This document shows, one piece after another, positions 40,766-48,432 of a stretch of DNA of 64,000 nucleotides. The DNA comes from Actinoplanes sp. NBRC 103695 (GTDB lineage: Bacteria > Actinomycetota > Actinomycetes > Mycobacteriales > Micromonosporaceae): the NCBI RefSeq assembly GCF_030269485.1, contig NZ_BSTL01000001.1, positions 58,794-122,793 of the forward strand. The letters run 5' to 3'. The position numbers were made by a program, and so were the translations under genes. Every line of letters starts with the position of its first letter. Within the stretch, counting starts at the first letter, position 1. The notes beneath the pieces are model-generated. The model was given only the letters and a program-made list of their open reading frames with translations, was not told the DNA's origin and did not search any database.

Positions 40766-41950
40766 ATGATGGGGTGGATGCATGCTCCGATGGAGGCCGT
40801 ACGCCGGCTTTTGGATCTACGGCACCGCGGCCGCGCCGAAGACCTCCCCGCGGTGCTGATGCATGCCGCGCCGCTGCTGGGCGCCGAGACCGCGGGCGTC
40901 CTGCTGATCGACTACGGCCAGCTCGACCTCTGCCCGCTGCAGGGCACCACGCCGGAGGCCGCCGAGCCGAGACCGGTGCTGGACACCCCGGCCGGCCACT
41001 GCTTCACCACCGCGACCGAGTCGTGGCTCGACGACCCCGAGGGCGGGCGGCTCTGGCTGCCGCTGCTGCACGGCGCCGAACGGCTGGGCGTGCTCGAGCT
41101 GGGCGTCAAGGCGTACCCGTCGGACGAGGCCCGGCACGACCTGGAGACGATCGCCGCGCTGGTGGCCGAGCTGATCGCCAGCCGCCGCTTCTACGGCGAC
41201 GCGGTCGAACGCACCCGCCGCCGGCTGCCGATGCAGCTGGCCGCCGAGATCATCTGGAACCAGTTGCCGCCGCTCACCTGCGCGGTCGACGGCACCGTGG
41301 TGACCGCGGTCCTGGAGCCCTGCTACGACGTCGGCGGCGACGCCTTCGACTACGCGGCCAACGGCGACATCCTGCACGTCGGCCTCTTCGACACGGTCGG
41401 CCACGGCATCGACGCCAGCTCGCTCACCACGCTGAGCCTCAACACCTACCGCAACGCCCGCCGCTCCGGGCTGGGCCTCGCCGACACCTACCGCTCGATC
41501 GACAAGTGGATCCGCGCCCGGCACCCCGGCAAGTTCGTCACCGCGCTCCTCGCCGAGCTGGACACCGCGACCGGCCGTTACCAGCGGATCAGCGCCGGGC
41601 ATCCGGCCGAGCTGCTGCTGCGCGGTGGCCGTCGCTCGCCCGCGCTGCCCGCTCCCAACGCCCTCCCGCTCGGTCTCGGCGCGATGATCAACCGCCCGCC
41701 GCAGGTCGTCGAGCAGCAGCTCGAGCCGGGGGACACCCTGGTGCTCTACACGGACGGCATCACCGAGGCGCGGGACGCGAGCGGCGCCCTCTTCGGGCCC
41801 GAGCGGCTGTCCGAGTTCGTCCTCGACGCGATGGAGCGGGGGTACTCCGCCGCCGAGCTGATGCGCCGCCTGGTCCATGCGATCATCTCGTACGAGGCGG
41901 GCGAGCTCCGTGACGACGCCACCGCCGCGATGATCCAGTGGCACCACTGA
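40766..41950 (+). CDS. PP2C-type SpoIIE serine phosphatase with GAF-like sensor
   Basis: A protein of about 394 aa. The N-terminal 150 residues look like a GAF sensor (LMHAAPLLGAETAGVLLIDY, LWLPLLHGAERLGVLELGV). The C-terminal SpoIIE domain has metal-binding motifs GGDAFDYAANGDILHVGLFD, TVGHGIDASSL, FVTALLAELD, ISAGHPAELLLRGG and YTDGITEARDASG. Such enzymes dephosphorylate anti-anti-sigma (STAS) proteins in partner-switching networks. No kinase or STAS partner is nearby. Several ATGs cluster at 40766, 40769, 40778 and 40790, so the start is uncertain. Confidence 0.87.
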   Translation: MMGWMHAPMEAVRRLLDLRHRGRAEDLPAVLMHAAPLLGAETAGVLLIDYGQLDLCPLQGTTPEAAEPRPVLDTPAGHCFTTATESWLDDPEGGRLWLPLLHGAERLGVLELGVKAYPSDEARHDLETIAALVAELIASRRFYGDAVERTRRRLPMQLAAEIIWNQLPPLTCAVDGTVVTAVLEPCYDVGGDAFDYAANGDILHVGLFDTVGHGIDASSLTTLSLNTYRNARRSGLGLADTYRSIDKWIRARHPGKFVTALLAELDTATGRYQRISAGHPAELLLRGGRRSPALPAPNALPLGLGAMINRPPQVVEQQLEPGDTLVLYTDGITEARDASGALFGPERLSEFVLDAMERGYSAAELMRRLVHAIISYEAGELRDDATAAMIQWHH

Positions 41951-42002
41951 CCTAGGTCCCCTGCTCCACGACCCTGCTCCCCGTCGCCGATCGCCGCTTG
42001 GA

Positions 42003-42039
42003 AAAGTGATATCACTTTGATAGTCTGATGACATCATCA
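42003..42039. promoter_or_regulatory. Two adjacent palindromes before the SPFH/RHH/GPP34 cassette
   Basis: AAAGTGATATCACTTT (42003-42018) is a perfect 16-bp palindrome in an A/T-rich patch. It is followed by TGATG-ACAT-CATCA (42026-42039). A good ribosome site, AAGGAG at 42045-42050, precedes the ATG at 42057. The sites probably bind the regulator of the cassette, possibly the ribbon-helix-helix protein encoded in it. Confidence 0.6.
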
Positions 42040-42056
42040 CGGTGAAGGAGTCCTCC

Positions 42057-42968
42057 ATGACGGAACACCTCGATCTGCCCGCCCCGCAGGTGCGCGAGCG
42101 CATCGCCCGAGGCGCTTCGGGCTGGCCGGTCCTCGCTGCGGCCGTCCTGGTGATCATCGTCGGCATCGCGACGTTCATCGCCGGCGTGCAGCAGCAGGAC
42201 GACGCGGTCATCCTCAGCCTCGTCGGGTTCAGCGTCCTGCTCGGGCTGGCCGGCCTGCTCGCCCTGGCCGGTCTCACCCCCGTCGCGCCCGGCGAGGCCC
42301 GAGTCCTTCAGCTCCTCGGCCGCTACATCGGCACCGTCCGCACCGACGGGCTGCGCTGGGTCAACCCGCTCACCGCCAGGCGCCGTGTCTCCACCCGGAT
42401 CCGCAACCACGAGACCGATGTGCTCAAGGTCAACGACGCCGACGGCAACCCCATCGAGATCGCCGCCGTGGTCGTCTGGCAGGTCGAGGACACCGCCCGT
42501 GCCGTCTTCGAGGTCGACGACTTCATCGAGTTCGTCGCCATCCAGACCGAGACCGCCGTCCGGCACATCGCCAACAGCTACTCCTACGACTCCCACGACA
42601 CCACCCTGATGTCCCTGCGCGACAACGCCGACGAGATCACCGCCCGGTTGTCCGAGGAGATCGGCGTACGCGTCGCCGCCGCCGGAGTGAAGATCATCGA
42701 GTCCCGGCTGACCCGCCTCGCCTACTCGCCCGAGATCGCTCATGCCATGCTCCGCCGGCAGCAGGCGAACGCGATCGTGGCGGCCCGGGCCCGCATCGTC
42801 GAGGGTGCGGTGGGCATGGTGGAGATGGCGCTGCTCCGCCTCGCCGAGAACCACGTCGTCGACCTGGACGAGGAGCGCAAGGCCGCGATGGTCAGCAACC
42901 TGCTGGTGGTCCTCTGCGGCGACCGGGACGCCCAGCCCGTGGTCAACGCGGGCACCCTCTACTCCTAG
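42057..42968 (+). CDS. SPFH/band-7 domain membrane protein
   Basis: A 303-aa protein. Two N-terminal membrane helices ([39 protein letters not shown]) are followed by an SPFH domain: [71 protein letters not shown]. The C-terminal helical part ([20 protein letters not shown]) is of the type that drives oligomerisation. Related proteins scaffold membrane microdomains. It begins a three-gene run with an RHH protein 4 bp downstream and a GPP34 protein. Confidence 0.9.
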   Translation: MTEHLDLPAPQVRERIARGASGWPVLAAAVLVIIVGIATFIAGVQQQDDAVILSLVGFSVLLGLAGLLALAGLTPVAPGEARVLQLLGRYIGTVRTDGLRWVNPLTARRRVSTRIRNHETDVLKVNDADGNPIEIAAVVVWQVEDTARAVFEVDDFIEFVAIQTETAVRHIANSYSYDSHDTTLMSLRDNADEITARLSEEIGVRVAAAGVKIIESRLTRLAYSPEIAHAMLRRQQANAIVAARARIVEGAVGMVEMALLRLAENHVVDLDEERKAAMVSNLLVVLCGDRDAQPVVNAGTLYS

Positions 42969-42972
42969 GCAC

Positions 42973-43263
42973 ATGGCTACCGAACGGAAGAAGCTCCTTC
43001 TCCGGCTCGATCCGGCCGTGCACGACGCGCTCGCACGCTGGGCCGGGGATGAGCTTCGCAGCACCAACGCCCACATCGAGTACCTGCTGCGCAGGGCCCT
43101 CGCCGACGCCGGCCGGCTCCCCGGCGGGGTCGGCCGGATCCGAGGTCCCGGGAGGCCCCCCGCCACCTCGGACGTCCCGGAAGGCTCGAACGACCCGGGC
43201 GACTCGGACGACCCGGAAGACTCGAACGACTCGAACGACTCGAACGACTCGGAAGGACAGTGA
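42973..43263 (+). CDS. Ribbon-helix-helix protein with acidic repeat tail
   Basis: A 96-aa protein. Residues about 5-45 (KKLLLRLDPAVHDALARWAG, LRSTNAHIEYLLRRAL) fit an Arc/CopG-like ribbon-helix-helix DNA-binding fold, with the LLLRLD strand for base contacts. The last 30 residues are an acidic low-complexity tail (SNDPGDSDDPEDSNDSNDSN). Its DNA contains three exact copies of GACTCGAAC at 43219-43245. It lies between SPFH and GPP34 genes and may repress the cassette through the nearby palindromes. Confidence 0.78.
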   Translation: MATERKKLLLRLDPAVHDALARWAGDELRSTNAHIEYLLRRALADAGRLPGGVGRIRGPGRPPATSDVPEGSNDPGDSDDPEDSNDSNDSNDSEGQ

Positions 43264-43264
43264 C

Positions 43265-43885
43265 ATGGAAGTGCCCGCCCGTCTCGCGCAGCGCATGTTC
43301 CTGCTGGCCTACAACCCCGACAAGGGCAGGGTTGCCATCGGCTCCCACCTCGGCGCCCTGCTCCGCGCCGCCGCCCTCGCCGACCTCTATGTCACCGGCC
43401 ATCTCGCCGACGAGCGCGGTCGCGCCGTCGTGACCCGGCACCCGTGCCACGATCCGGTTCTGCTGCCCTTGCTCGAGGAGATCGCCGCCTCGCGCCCGCG
43501 CAAGTGGCAGGTCTGGGTCGGCCGCCGGCAGCGTCACCTCATCAGGGAGACGCGCCGGCAGCTCGGTGACGGCGGCTGGGTCCGCCTCGAGCCCTACAAG
43601 ATCCTGGGGCTCTTCCCGGCGACACGGGTGACCGTCCGCGACCCGCGCGTCCGCAAGGAGCTGATCGGCCGCGTCACCGGCGCCCTGAAGAAGCCGATCG
43701 ACCGGGTCGACCCGGCCGATGCGGCGCTGGTGGCCATCGTCGCCGCGGGAGACCTCAAGATCGTGCTCGATCGGCAGCGCCGCCGGGCCAACAAGCGCCG
43801 GCTCCGGGAGCTCACCGCGCTCAGTGGACCGATCGGACCGGCCCTGCGCCGGGCGATCGAGGAGGCTTCGTCGGCGGGCGGCTGA
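43265..43885 (+). CDS. GPP34 (GOLPH3-like) family protein
   Basis: A 206-aa protein: LAQRMFLLAYNPDKGRVAIG, LGALLRAAALADLYVTGHLA, DPVLLPLLEEIAASRPRKW, IDRVDPADAALVAIVAAGDL. This is the pattern of bacterial relatives of Golgi phosphoprotein 3, which binds membrane phosphoinositides in eukaryotes; bacterial roles are not established. It starts 1 bp after the RHH gene's stop. Pairing with an SPFH protein suggests a peripheral membrane factor. Confidence 0.88.
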   Translation: MEVPARLAQRMFLLAYNPDKGRVAIGSHLGALLRAAALADLYVTGHLADERGRAVVTRHPCHDPVLLPLLEEIAASRPRKWQVWVGRRQRHLIRETRRQLGDGGWVRLEPYKILGLFPATRVTVRDPRVRKELIGRVTGALKKPIDRVDPADAALVAIVAAGDLKIVLDRQRRRANKRRLRELTALSGPIGPALRRAIEEASSAGG

Positions 43886-43906
43886 AAACCGCGTCCAGAG
43901 GAGAAA

Positions 43907-43920
43907 TTGGGAGCGCTCCC
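43907..43920. promoter_or_regulatory. Perfect CebR-type operator before the rhamnogalacturonan lyase gene
   Basis: TGGGAGCGCTCCCA, a perfect 14-bp palindrome identical to the CebR consensus of Streptomyces (a LacI-family repressor relieved by oligosaccharides). It directly abuts the -35 element of the predicted promoter. Confidence 0.82.
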
Positions 43921-43949
43921 ATTGACTTCGGTTGATGCGCTGCTTAGCG
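43921..43949 (+). promoter_or_regulatory. Predicted sigma-70-type promoter of the rhamnogalacturonan lyase gene
   Basis: -35 TTGACT (43921-43926), 17-bp spacer, -10 TAGCGT (43944-43949). The start codon is 46 bp downstream. An AAGCGCTT palindrome at 43962-43969 may be a second repressor site. Confidence 0.65.
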
Positions 43950-43994
43950 TGTCCGCCAAGGTAAGCGCTTTCCCGACTCCCGTGGACGGTACCG

Positions 43995-45791
43995 ATGAAC
44001 CGAGCCAAGACCCTGGCGGCTGCGAGCGTCCTCCTCGTGGTCGCCGGCGGCGCGGTCGCCGCACAGGCGCACGCCGCCGAACAGTCCTCCGTACCCGTCG
44101 CGAACCCCGGCGTCACCGAGAAGCTCGACCGCGGCCTGATCGCCATGCGGACGCCGAAGGGCAACTTCCTGTCCTGGCGTCAGCTCACCGGCGACGCGGC
44201 CACCTACGCCGTCTACCGGGACGGCGCCAGGATCGCCACGAGCGGCGTCACCAACTTCACCGACGTGGGCGCCCCGGCCGGCGCCACCTACACCGTCGGC
44301 AGCGGTGTCGGGACGCTGGCCGCCGGTGACCCCGTGCAAACGTTCGCCACCAGCCAGGACGTGCCGATCCAGATCCCGGCGGGCGGCACCACCCCGGACG
44401 GCGTCGCGTACACCTACTCGGCCAACGACGCGAGCGTCGGTGACCTGGACGGCGACGGGCAGTGGGAGATCGTCCTCAAGTGGGATCCGTCCAACGCCAA
44501 GGACAACTCGCAGTCCGGCTACACCGGCAACGTCTTCATCGACGCGTATGAGCTGAACGGCACCCGGCTGTGGCGCATCGACCTGGGCCGGAACATCCGG
44601 GCCGGCGCCCACTACACCCAGTTCCAGGTGTACGACTACGACGGGGACGGCAAGTCCGAGGTGGCGATGAAGACCGCCGACGGTACGAAGGACGGCGGTG
44701 GGACCGTGATCGGGTCGTCGTCGGCGGACTACCGGAACTCGTCCGGCTACATCCTGACCGGGCCGGAGTTCCTCACCGTGTTCAGCGGGCAGACCGGCCG
44801 GGCGCTGGACACCGAGAACTACGTGCCGGCCCGCGGAACCGTGTCGTCGTGGGGGGACAGCTACGGCAACCGGGTCGACCGGTTCCTGGCCGGCACCGCG
44901 TACGTCACCGGCTCGTACCCGAGCATCATCATGGCCCGCGGGTACTACACGCGCAGCGTCATCGCGGCGTGGGACTTCCGGAACGGGGCGCTGACCCGGC
45001 GCTGGACCTTCGACAGCAGCTCGTCGACGAACGGCTCGGCGTGGACGGGACAAGGCAACCACCAGCTCTCGATCGCCGACGTGGACGCCGACGGGCGGGA
45101 CGAGATCCTGTACGGCGCCATGGCCGTCGACGACAACGGCAACGGGCTGTGGGTGAACGGGCAGGGGCACGGCGACGCCTACCACGTCGGTGACCTCATC
45201 CCCGGCCGCGCGGGGCTGGAGGTCTTCAAGGTCGACGAGTCGACGACGAAGCTGGCGGCGTGGATGGCGGACGCGCGTACCGGATCGATCATCTGGTCGA
45301 ACGCGTCCTGCGGCTGTGACAACGGGCGCGGCGTGTCGGCCGACATCTACGCGGGCAGCCCGGGCGCCGAGTCGTGGTCGTCGGCGGTCAGCGGGCTGTT
45401 CAACACCGGCGGCGGGAACATCGGGCGCAAGCCGGGCTCGGCGAACTTCGTCATCTGGTGGGACGGCGACGGCCAGCGGGAGCTGCTCGACGGCACACAC
45501 ATCGACAAGTACGGGACCGGCGGCGACACCCGGCTGCTGACCGCGAGTGGCGTGCACTCCAACAACGGCACCAAGGCGACGCCGTCGCTTCAGGCGGACA
45601 TCCTCGGCGACTGGCGCGAGGAGGCCATCTGGCCGACCAGCGACAACACGAAGCTGCGCATCTACTCGACGACCGACTCGACCAGCATCTCCCGGCCGTC
45701 GCTGATGCAGGACCGGATGTACCGCGAGGCGGTCGCCTGGCAGAACACGGCGTACAACCAGCCGCCGCACCCGAGCTTCGCCATCGGCTGA
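43995..45791 (+). CDS. Secreted rhamnogalacturonan lyase (PL11 family)
   Basis: A 598-aa secreted enzyme that cleaves rhamnogalacturonan I backbone by beta-elimination. Signal peptide MNRAKTLAAASVLLVVAGGA, cleavage near AHAAEQ. The eight-bladed propeller typical of PL11 shows in repeated Ca-binding DxDxDG loops (GDLDGDGQWEI, VYDYDGDGKSEVAMK, IADVDADGRDEILYG) and in YTYSANDASVGDLDGDGQWE. DGTHIDKYGTGGDTRLL and WPTSDNTKLRIYSTTD near the C-terminus match the family. Length matches YesW/YesX-type enzymes. Controlled by a perfect CebR-like operator; the pectate lyase gene carries a close variant. Confidence 0.95.
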   Translation: MNRAKTLAAASVLLVVAGGAVAAQAHAAEQSSVPVANPGVTEKLDRGLIAMRTPKGNFLSWRQLTGDAATYAVYRDGARIATSGVTNFTDVGAPAGATYTVGSGVGTLAAGDPVQTFATSQDVPIQIPAGGTTPDGVAYTYSANDASVGDLDGDGQWEIVLKWDPSNAKDNSQSGYTGNVFIDAYELNGTRLWRIDLGRNIRAGAHYTQFQVYDYDGDGKSEVAMKTADGTKDGGGTVIGSSSADYRNSSGYILTGPEFLTVFSGQTGRALDTENYVPARGTVSSWGDSYGNRVDRFLAGTAYVTGSYPSIIMARGYYTRSVIAAWDFRNGALTRRWTFDSSSSTNGSAWTGQGNHQLSIADVDADGRDEILYGAMAVDDNGNGLWVNGQGHGDAYHVGDLIPGRAGLEVFKVDESTTKLAAWMADARTGSIIWSNASCGCDNGRGVSADIYAGSPGAESWSSAVSGLFNTGGGNIGRKPGSANFVIWWDGDGQRELLDGTHIDKYGTGGDTRLLTASGVHSNNGTKATPSLQADILGDWREEAIWPTSDNTKLRIYSTTDSTSISRPSLMQDRMYREAVAWQNTAYNQPPHPSFAIG

Positions 45792-45818
45792 GGCGAGGCC
45801 GAGGGTGACCTGAACGGC

Positions 45819-45854
45819 CGCCCGGGTCTTCTGATCGGCGCAGGGGCCCGGGCG
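45819..45854. terminator. Hairpin between convergent lyase and permease genes
   Basis: Arms CGCCCGGG (45819-45826) and CCCGGGCG (45847-45854), a perfect 8-bp stem, 27 bp past the lyase stop and 13 bp past the permease stop on the other strand; it can serve both directions. Confidence 0.65.
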
Positions 45855-45866
45855 TGCTTCAAAGAA

Positions 45867-46622
45867 TCAGCCCGTGACGGCTCGGGCCCAGGGCAGGGCG
45901 AGGCGTTCGACCGCCACCACGGTGTAGAAGAGCGTGATGCTGAGCAGGGCGAGCAGCAGGACCGCGGCGAAGGCCAGGGGAGTGTCCGCGTTGGCGCTGG
46001 ACAGGGCGATCACCGCGCCCAGGCCGTTCTGCGGACTGCTGATCTCGGCCACCACCGCGCCGATCACGGCCAGCGTGGCGCCGACCTTCAGCCCGACGAA
46101 GATTTGCGGCAGTGCCCACGGGAGCCGGAACCGGGCGTACGCCTGCCACCGGGAAGCGGCCATCGACCGGGACAGCTCGGTGAGCTCGATCGGCAGCGAG
46201 GTCAGGCCGGCCGACGCGGAGAGCACGATCGGGAAGAACGAGATGAGCACGACCAGCACGATCTTTGGCTGGAGGCCGAAACCGAGCCAGACGACCAGCA
46301 GGGGAGCGATGGCGACCTTGGGTACGGCGTTGACCGCGACCAGCAGCGGCAGGGTCGCCCGCTGGATCAGGCCGGACGAGGTCAGCCCGATCGCGATCAG
46401 CACCCCGGCCGCGGCCGCCAGCCCGAACCCGAGCAGCGTCGACGCGACCGTGTGGCCCAGCTCGGCCACCAGGTAGCGGGGCTGTTGCCGGAACGCCGTC
46501 ACGATGTCCGGGGGCGACGGCAGGAAGAACGGCCGGATGTCGAGGGCGTCGGTCAGCCACCACCACAACGCGATCGCCCCGGTCGCTGTCACCACGGGGG
46601 CGAGAAATCCGGTGCGGCTCAC
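45867..46622 (-). CDS. ABC transporter permease (SsuC/TauC/ThiX type)
   Basis: A 251-aa integral membrane protein with six or so helices (FLAPVVTATGAIALWWWLTD, VASTLLGFGLAAAAGVLIAI, IVLVVLISFFPIVLSASAGL). The ATPase-coupling EAA-like loop is SRSMAASRWQAYARFRLPWA. It matches permeases of nitrate/sulfonate/taurine/thiamine-precursor importers. Start GTG 46622 overlaps the methyltransferase stop by 4 bp. It belongs with the lipoprotein encoded at 47386-48381; the ATPase subunit is not in this operon. Confidence 0.88.
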   Translation of the reverse strand: MSRTGFLAPVVTATGAIALWWWLTDALDIRPFFLPSPPDIVTAFRQQPRYLVAELGHTVASTLLGFGLAAAAGVLIAIGLTSSGLIQRATLPLLVAVNAVPKVAIAPLLVVWLGFGLQPKIVLVVLISFFPIVLSASAGLTSLPIELTELSRSMAASRWQAYARFRLPWALPQIFVGLKVGATLAVIGAVVAEISSPQNGLGAVIALSSANADTPLAFAAVLLLALLSITLFYTVVAVERLALPWARAVTG

Positions 46623-47389
46623 GCAAACCCAGCCGTCGAATAGAGCAGGTGCGCGCGGATGACCATTTCCGGGTCGTTCATCAGCGCCAGCACGCGATCG
46701 ATGTCGGCGTCGGACATGCCGGCGTCGCGGAAGGCGGGCCGCTGCTGCACGATGTTGGCGGCCTGCAACAGGGCGCCGGGGGAGCCGCCCGGCCAGGACC
46801 GCGCGTGCACCTCGGTGGTGACGCCGGTGAGGCCGGCGTCGAGCATCGCGGCGTGCGCCCGGCCGGCCCAGGTCCCGTCGTTGCCGCGGGCCGGCAGCAC
46901 CCGGTCGACCAGGGTGTCGTGGTAGGCGTTGTAGACGGCGGCGTCGGCCGGGGTCGGCGCGCGCAGCACACCCATGCGGATGGTCGAGTAGAAGTCCTCG
47001 ATGAGCAGCACCCCGCCCGGCGCCAGGGCCGCGGCCAGCCGTTTCAGCACCGCCTCGCGGTCGGGCAGGTGGAGCAGCAGCAGGCGGGCGTGGATGAGAT
47101 CCCACGGCCCGGGCGGGAGCGGCTCGCGTTGCAGGTCGTGCTCGAGGACGCCGAACCCGCCGTCCCGTGGCAGGTGCCGCACGTCGAGGTCGGTGGCGAG
47201 CACCTCGCCGCCCAGTGCCGCCAGCCGCGCGGCCATGCTGCCGCCGCCGGCGCCGAGCTCGAGACACCGCTTGTTCGTGACGCCGCCGAGCCCCGCGATC
47301 CGGGCGGTGGAGAAGTCGTCGAACATCGCCGCCAGGTGGCGATGCCGGTTCGCCGCCTCGGCGTCGGCGTTCCCGAAGGCGTACGTCAT
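46619..47389 (-). CDS. SAM-dependent methyltransferase within the ABC operon
   Basis: A 256-aa class I methyltransferase. Motif I is CLELGAGGGSMAARLA, motif II-like EVLATDLDVRHLP, motif IV WDLIHARLLLLHLPD, and motif VI-like LAPGGVLLIEDFYST. The substrate is unknown. The start ATG 47389 overlaps the stop of the binding-protein gene by 4 bp, and its stop overlaps the permease start by 4 bp. Such placement inside an uptake operon suggests the methyl acceptor may be the imported compound or a derivative, which is inference. Confidence 0.88.
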   Translation of the reverse strand: MTYAFGNADAEAANRHRHLAAMFDDFSTARIAGLGGVTNKRCLELGAGGGSMAARLAALGGEVLATDLDVRHLPRDGGFGVLEHDLQREPLPPGPWDLIHARLLLLHLPDREAVLKRLAAALAPGGVLLIEDFYSTIRMGVLRAPTPADAAVYNAYHDTLVDRVLPARGNDGTWAGRAHAAMLDAGLTGVTTEVHARSWPGGSPGALLQAANIVQQRPAFRDAGMSDADIDRVLALMNDPEMVIRAHLLYSTAGFA

Positions 47390-48381
47390 TGCGGCGTCAG
47401 CGGGAACTCGACCACCTTGTCGGCGGTCAGGCCCGGCGGGATCAACCCGGTCTCGACGAGCACGGCGATCGCGGTGGTCACCCGCGCGCGGTCGATCGCG
47501 CCGAGCGGTTTGCCGGCGGCCGGTTTCGTGTACGGGGTCATCAGCGTGATCTCGCCCTTCGCGGCGGCGGCGGCGCTCGCCGGGTTCTTCCGGTGCAGCA
47601 GCGCGGCGGCCTCGTCCGGATGCTCCAGGGTGTACTGCAGACCCTCGAGGGCGGCATCCCGGAAGCGGCGGACCAGGTCCGGATCCTCGGCGATCGTCGC
47701 GGTGCTGGTGATGATCGCGTTGCCGAAGAGCTCGGGCAGGACGTCGCTGTAGGGCAGCACGGTCATCGGCTTGCCGGCCGCCTTCTCGATGCCCGGCCGC
47801 CCGATCAGGAACGTGCTCAGGGCGTCGACCCGCCCGGCCGCCAGGAGCGCGGGCACCTGTTGCGGCGAGGCGTTCACCCACTTGACCGTTGCGGCATCGA
47901 AGCCGGCCTTCCTGGCGTACGCGGGAAAGAGAAGTTGATTGACCGACCCGGTGGCCGCGCCGAGCGTCCTGCCGGAGAGATCGCCGGGCTTGCGCACCGG
48001 GCCGTCCTGGGGAGCGACGATCGACACCAGGGTCTCCTGATGGATCGCGGCGATCGCCCGGAAGCCGGTGAACGTGCCCTTGCCGGCCAGGATGGTGCCG
48101 CCGATCAGATCGTTGTCGGCGAACTGGACGCGGCCCGCGGCGAGTGTCTTCAGGTTTTCCCCGGTCGCCGCGCCGAGCTGGATCTCAACGTCCAGGCCGG
48201 CCTCGCGGAAGTAGCCCTTCTCCTGGGCGATCCAGGCGAAGGCGTCGCGCCCGGCGGCGCCGAAGGCGGTCAGATAGACGATCTTGCGCAGCTCGGGACC
48301 AGTTTCGCCGGGCTTGCCCGAACAGCCGCCGACGAGTAGAAGAATGATGACGATCGATAGAAGTGCTCGCACCCTATCCAT
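47386..48381 (-). CDS. ABC transporter substrate-binding lipoprotein (NMT1/THI5-like)
   Basis: A 331-aa lipoprotein. The signal peptide ends in lipobox LLVGGC (Cys20). The mature protein has the periplasmic-binding fold of the NMT1/SsuA family: IVYLTAFGAAGRDAFAWIAQ, KGYFREAGLDVEI, VNQLLFPAYARKAGFDAATV, GRVDALSTFLIGRPG. Members bind thiamine precursors, sulfonates, nitrate or aromatic compounds. It is the first gene of the operon with a methyltransferase and a permease; the divergent GH5 gene shares its upstream region. Confidence 0.88.
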   Translation of the reverse strand: MDRVRALLSIVIILLLVGGCSGKPGETGPELRKIVYLTAFGAAGRDAFAWIAQEKGYFREAGLDVEIQLGAATGENLKTLAAGRVQFADNDLIGGTILAGKGTFTGFRAIAAIHQETLVSIVAPQDGPVRKPGDLSGRTLGAATGSVNQLLFPAYARKAGFDAATVKWVNASPQQVPALLAAGRVDALSTFLIGRPGIEKAAGKPMTVLPYSDVLPELFGNAIITSTATIAEDPDLVRRFRDAALEGLQYTLEHPDEAAALLHRKNPASAAAAAKGEITLMTPYTKPAAGKPLGAIDRARVTTAIAVLVETGLIPPGLTADKVVEFPLTPQ

Positions 48382-48432
48382 CTGATCGATTCAAGACCAT
48401 AGATCAATCACGGCGGAGGAAGTGTCCAAGAA

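Noticed and set aside
48382..48432. Operator between the binding-protein and GH5 genes
   Set aside because: TGATCGATT and GATCAATCA look dyad-like but do not match well enough to call a site.
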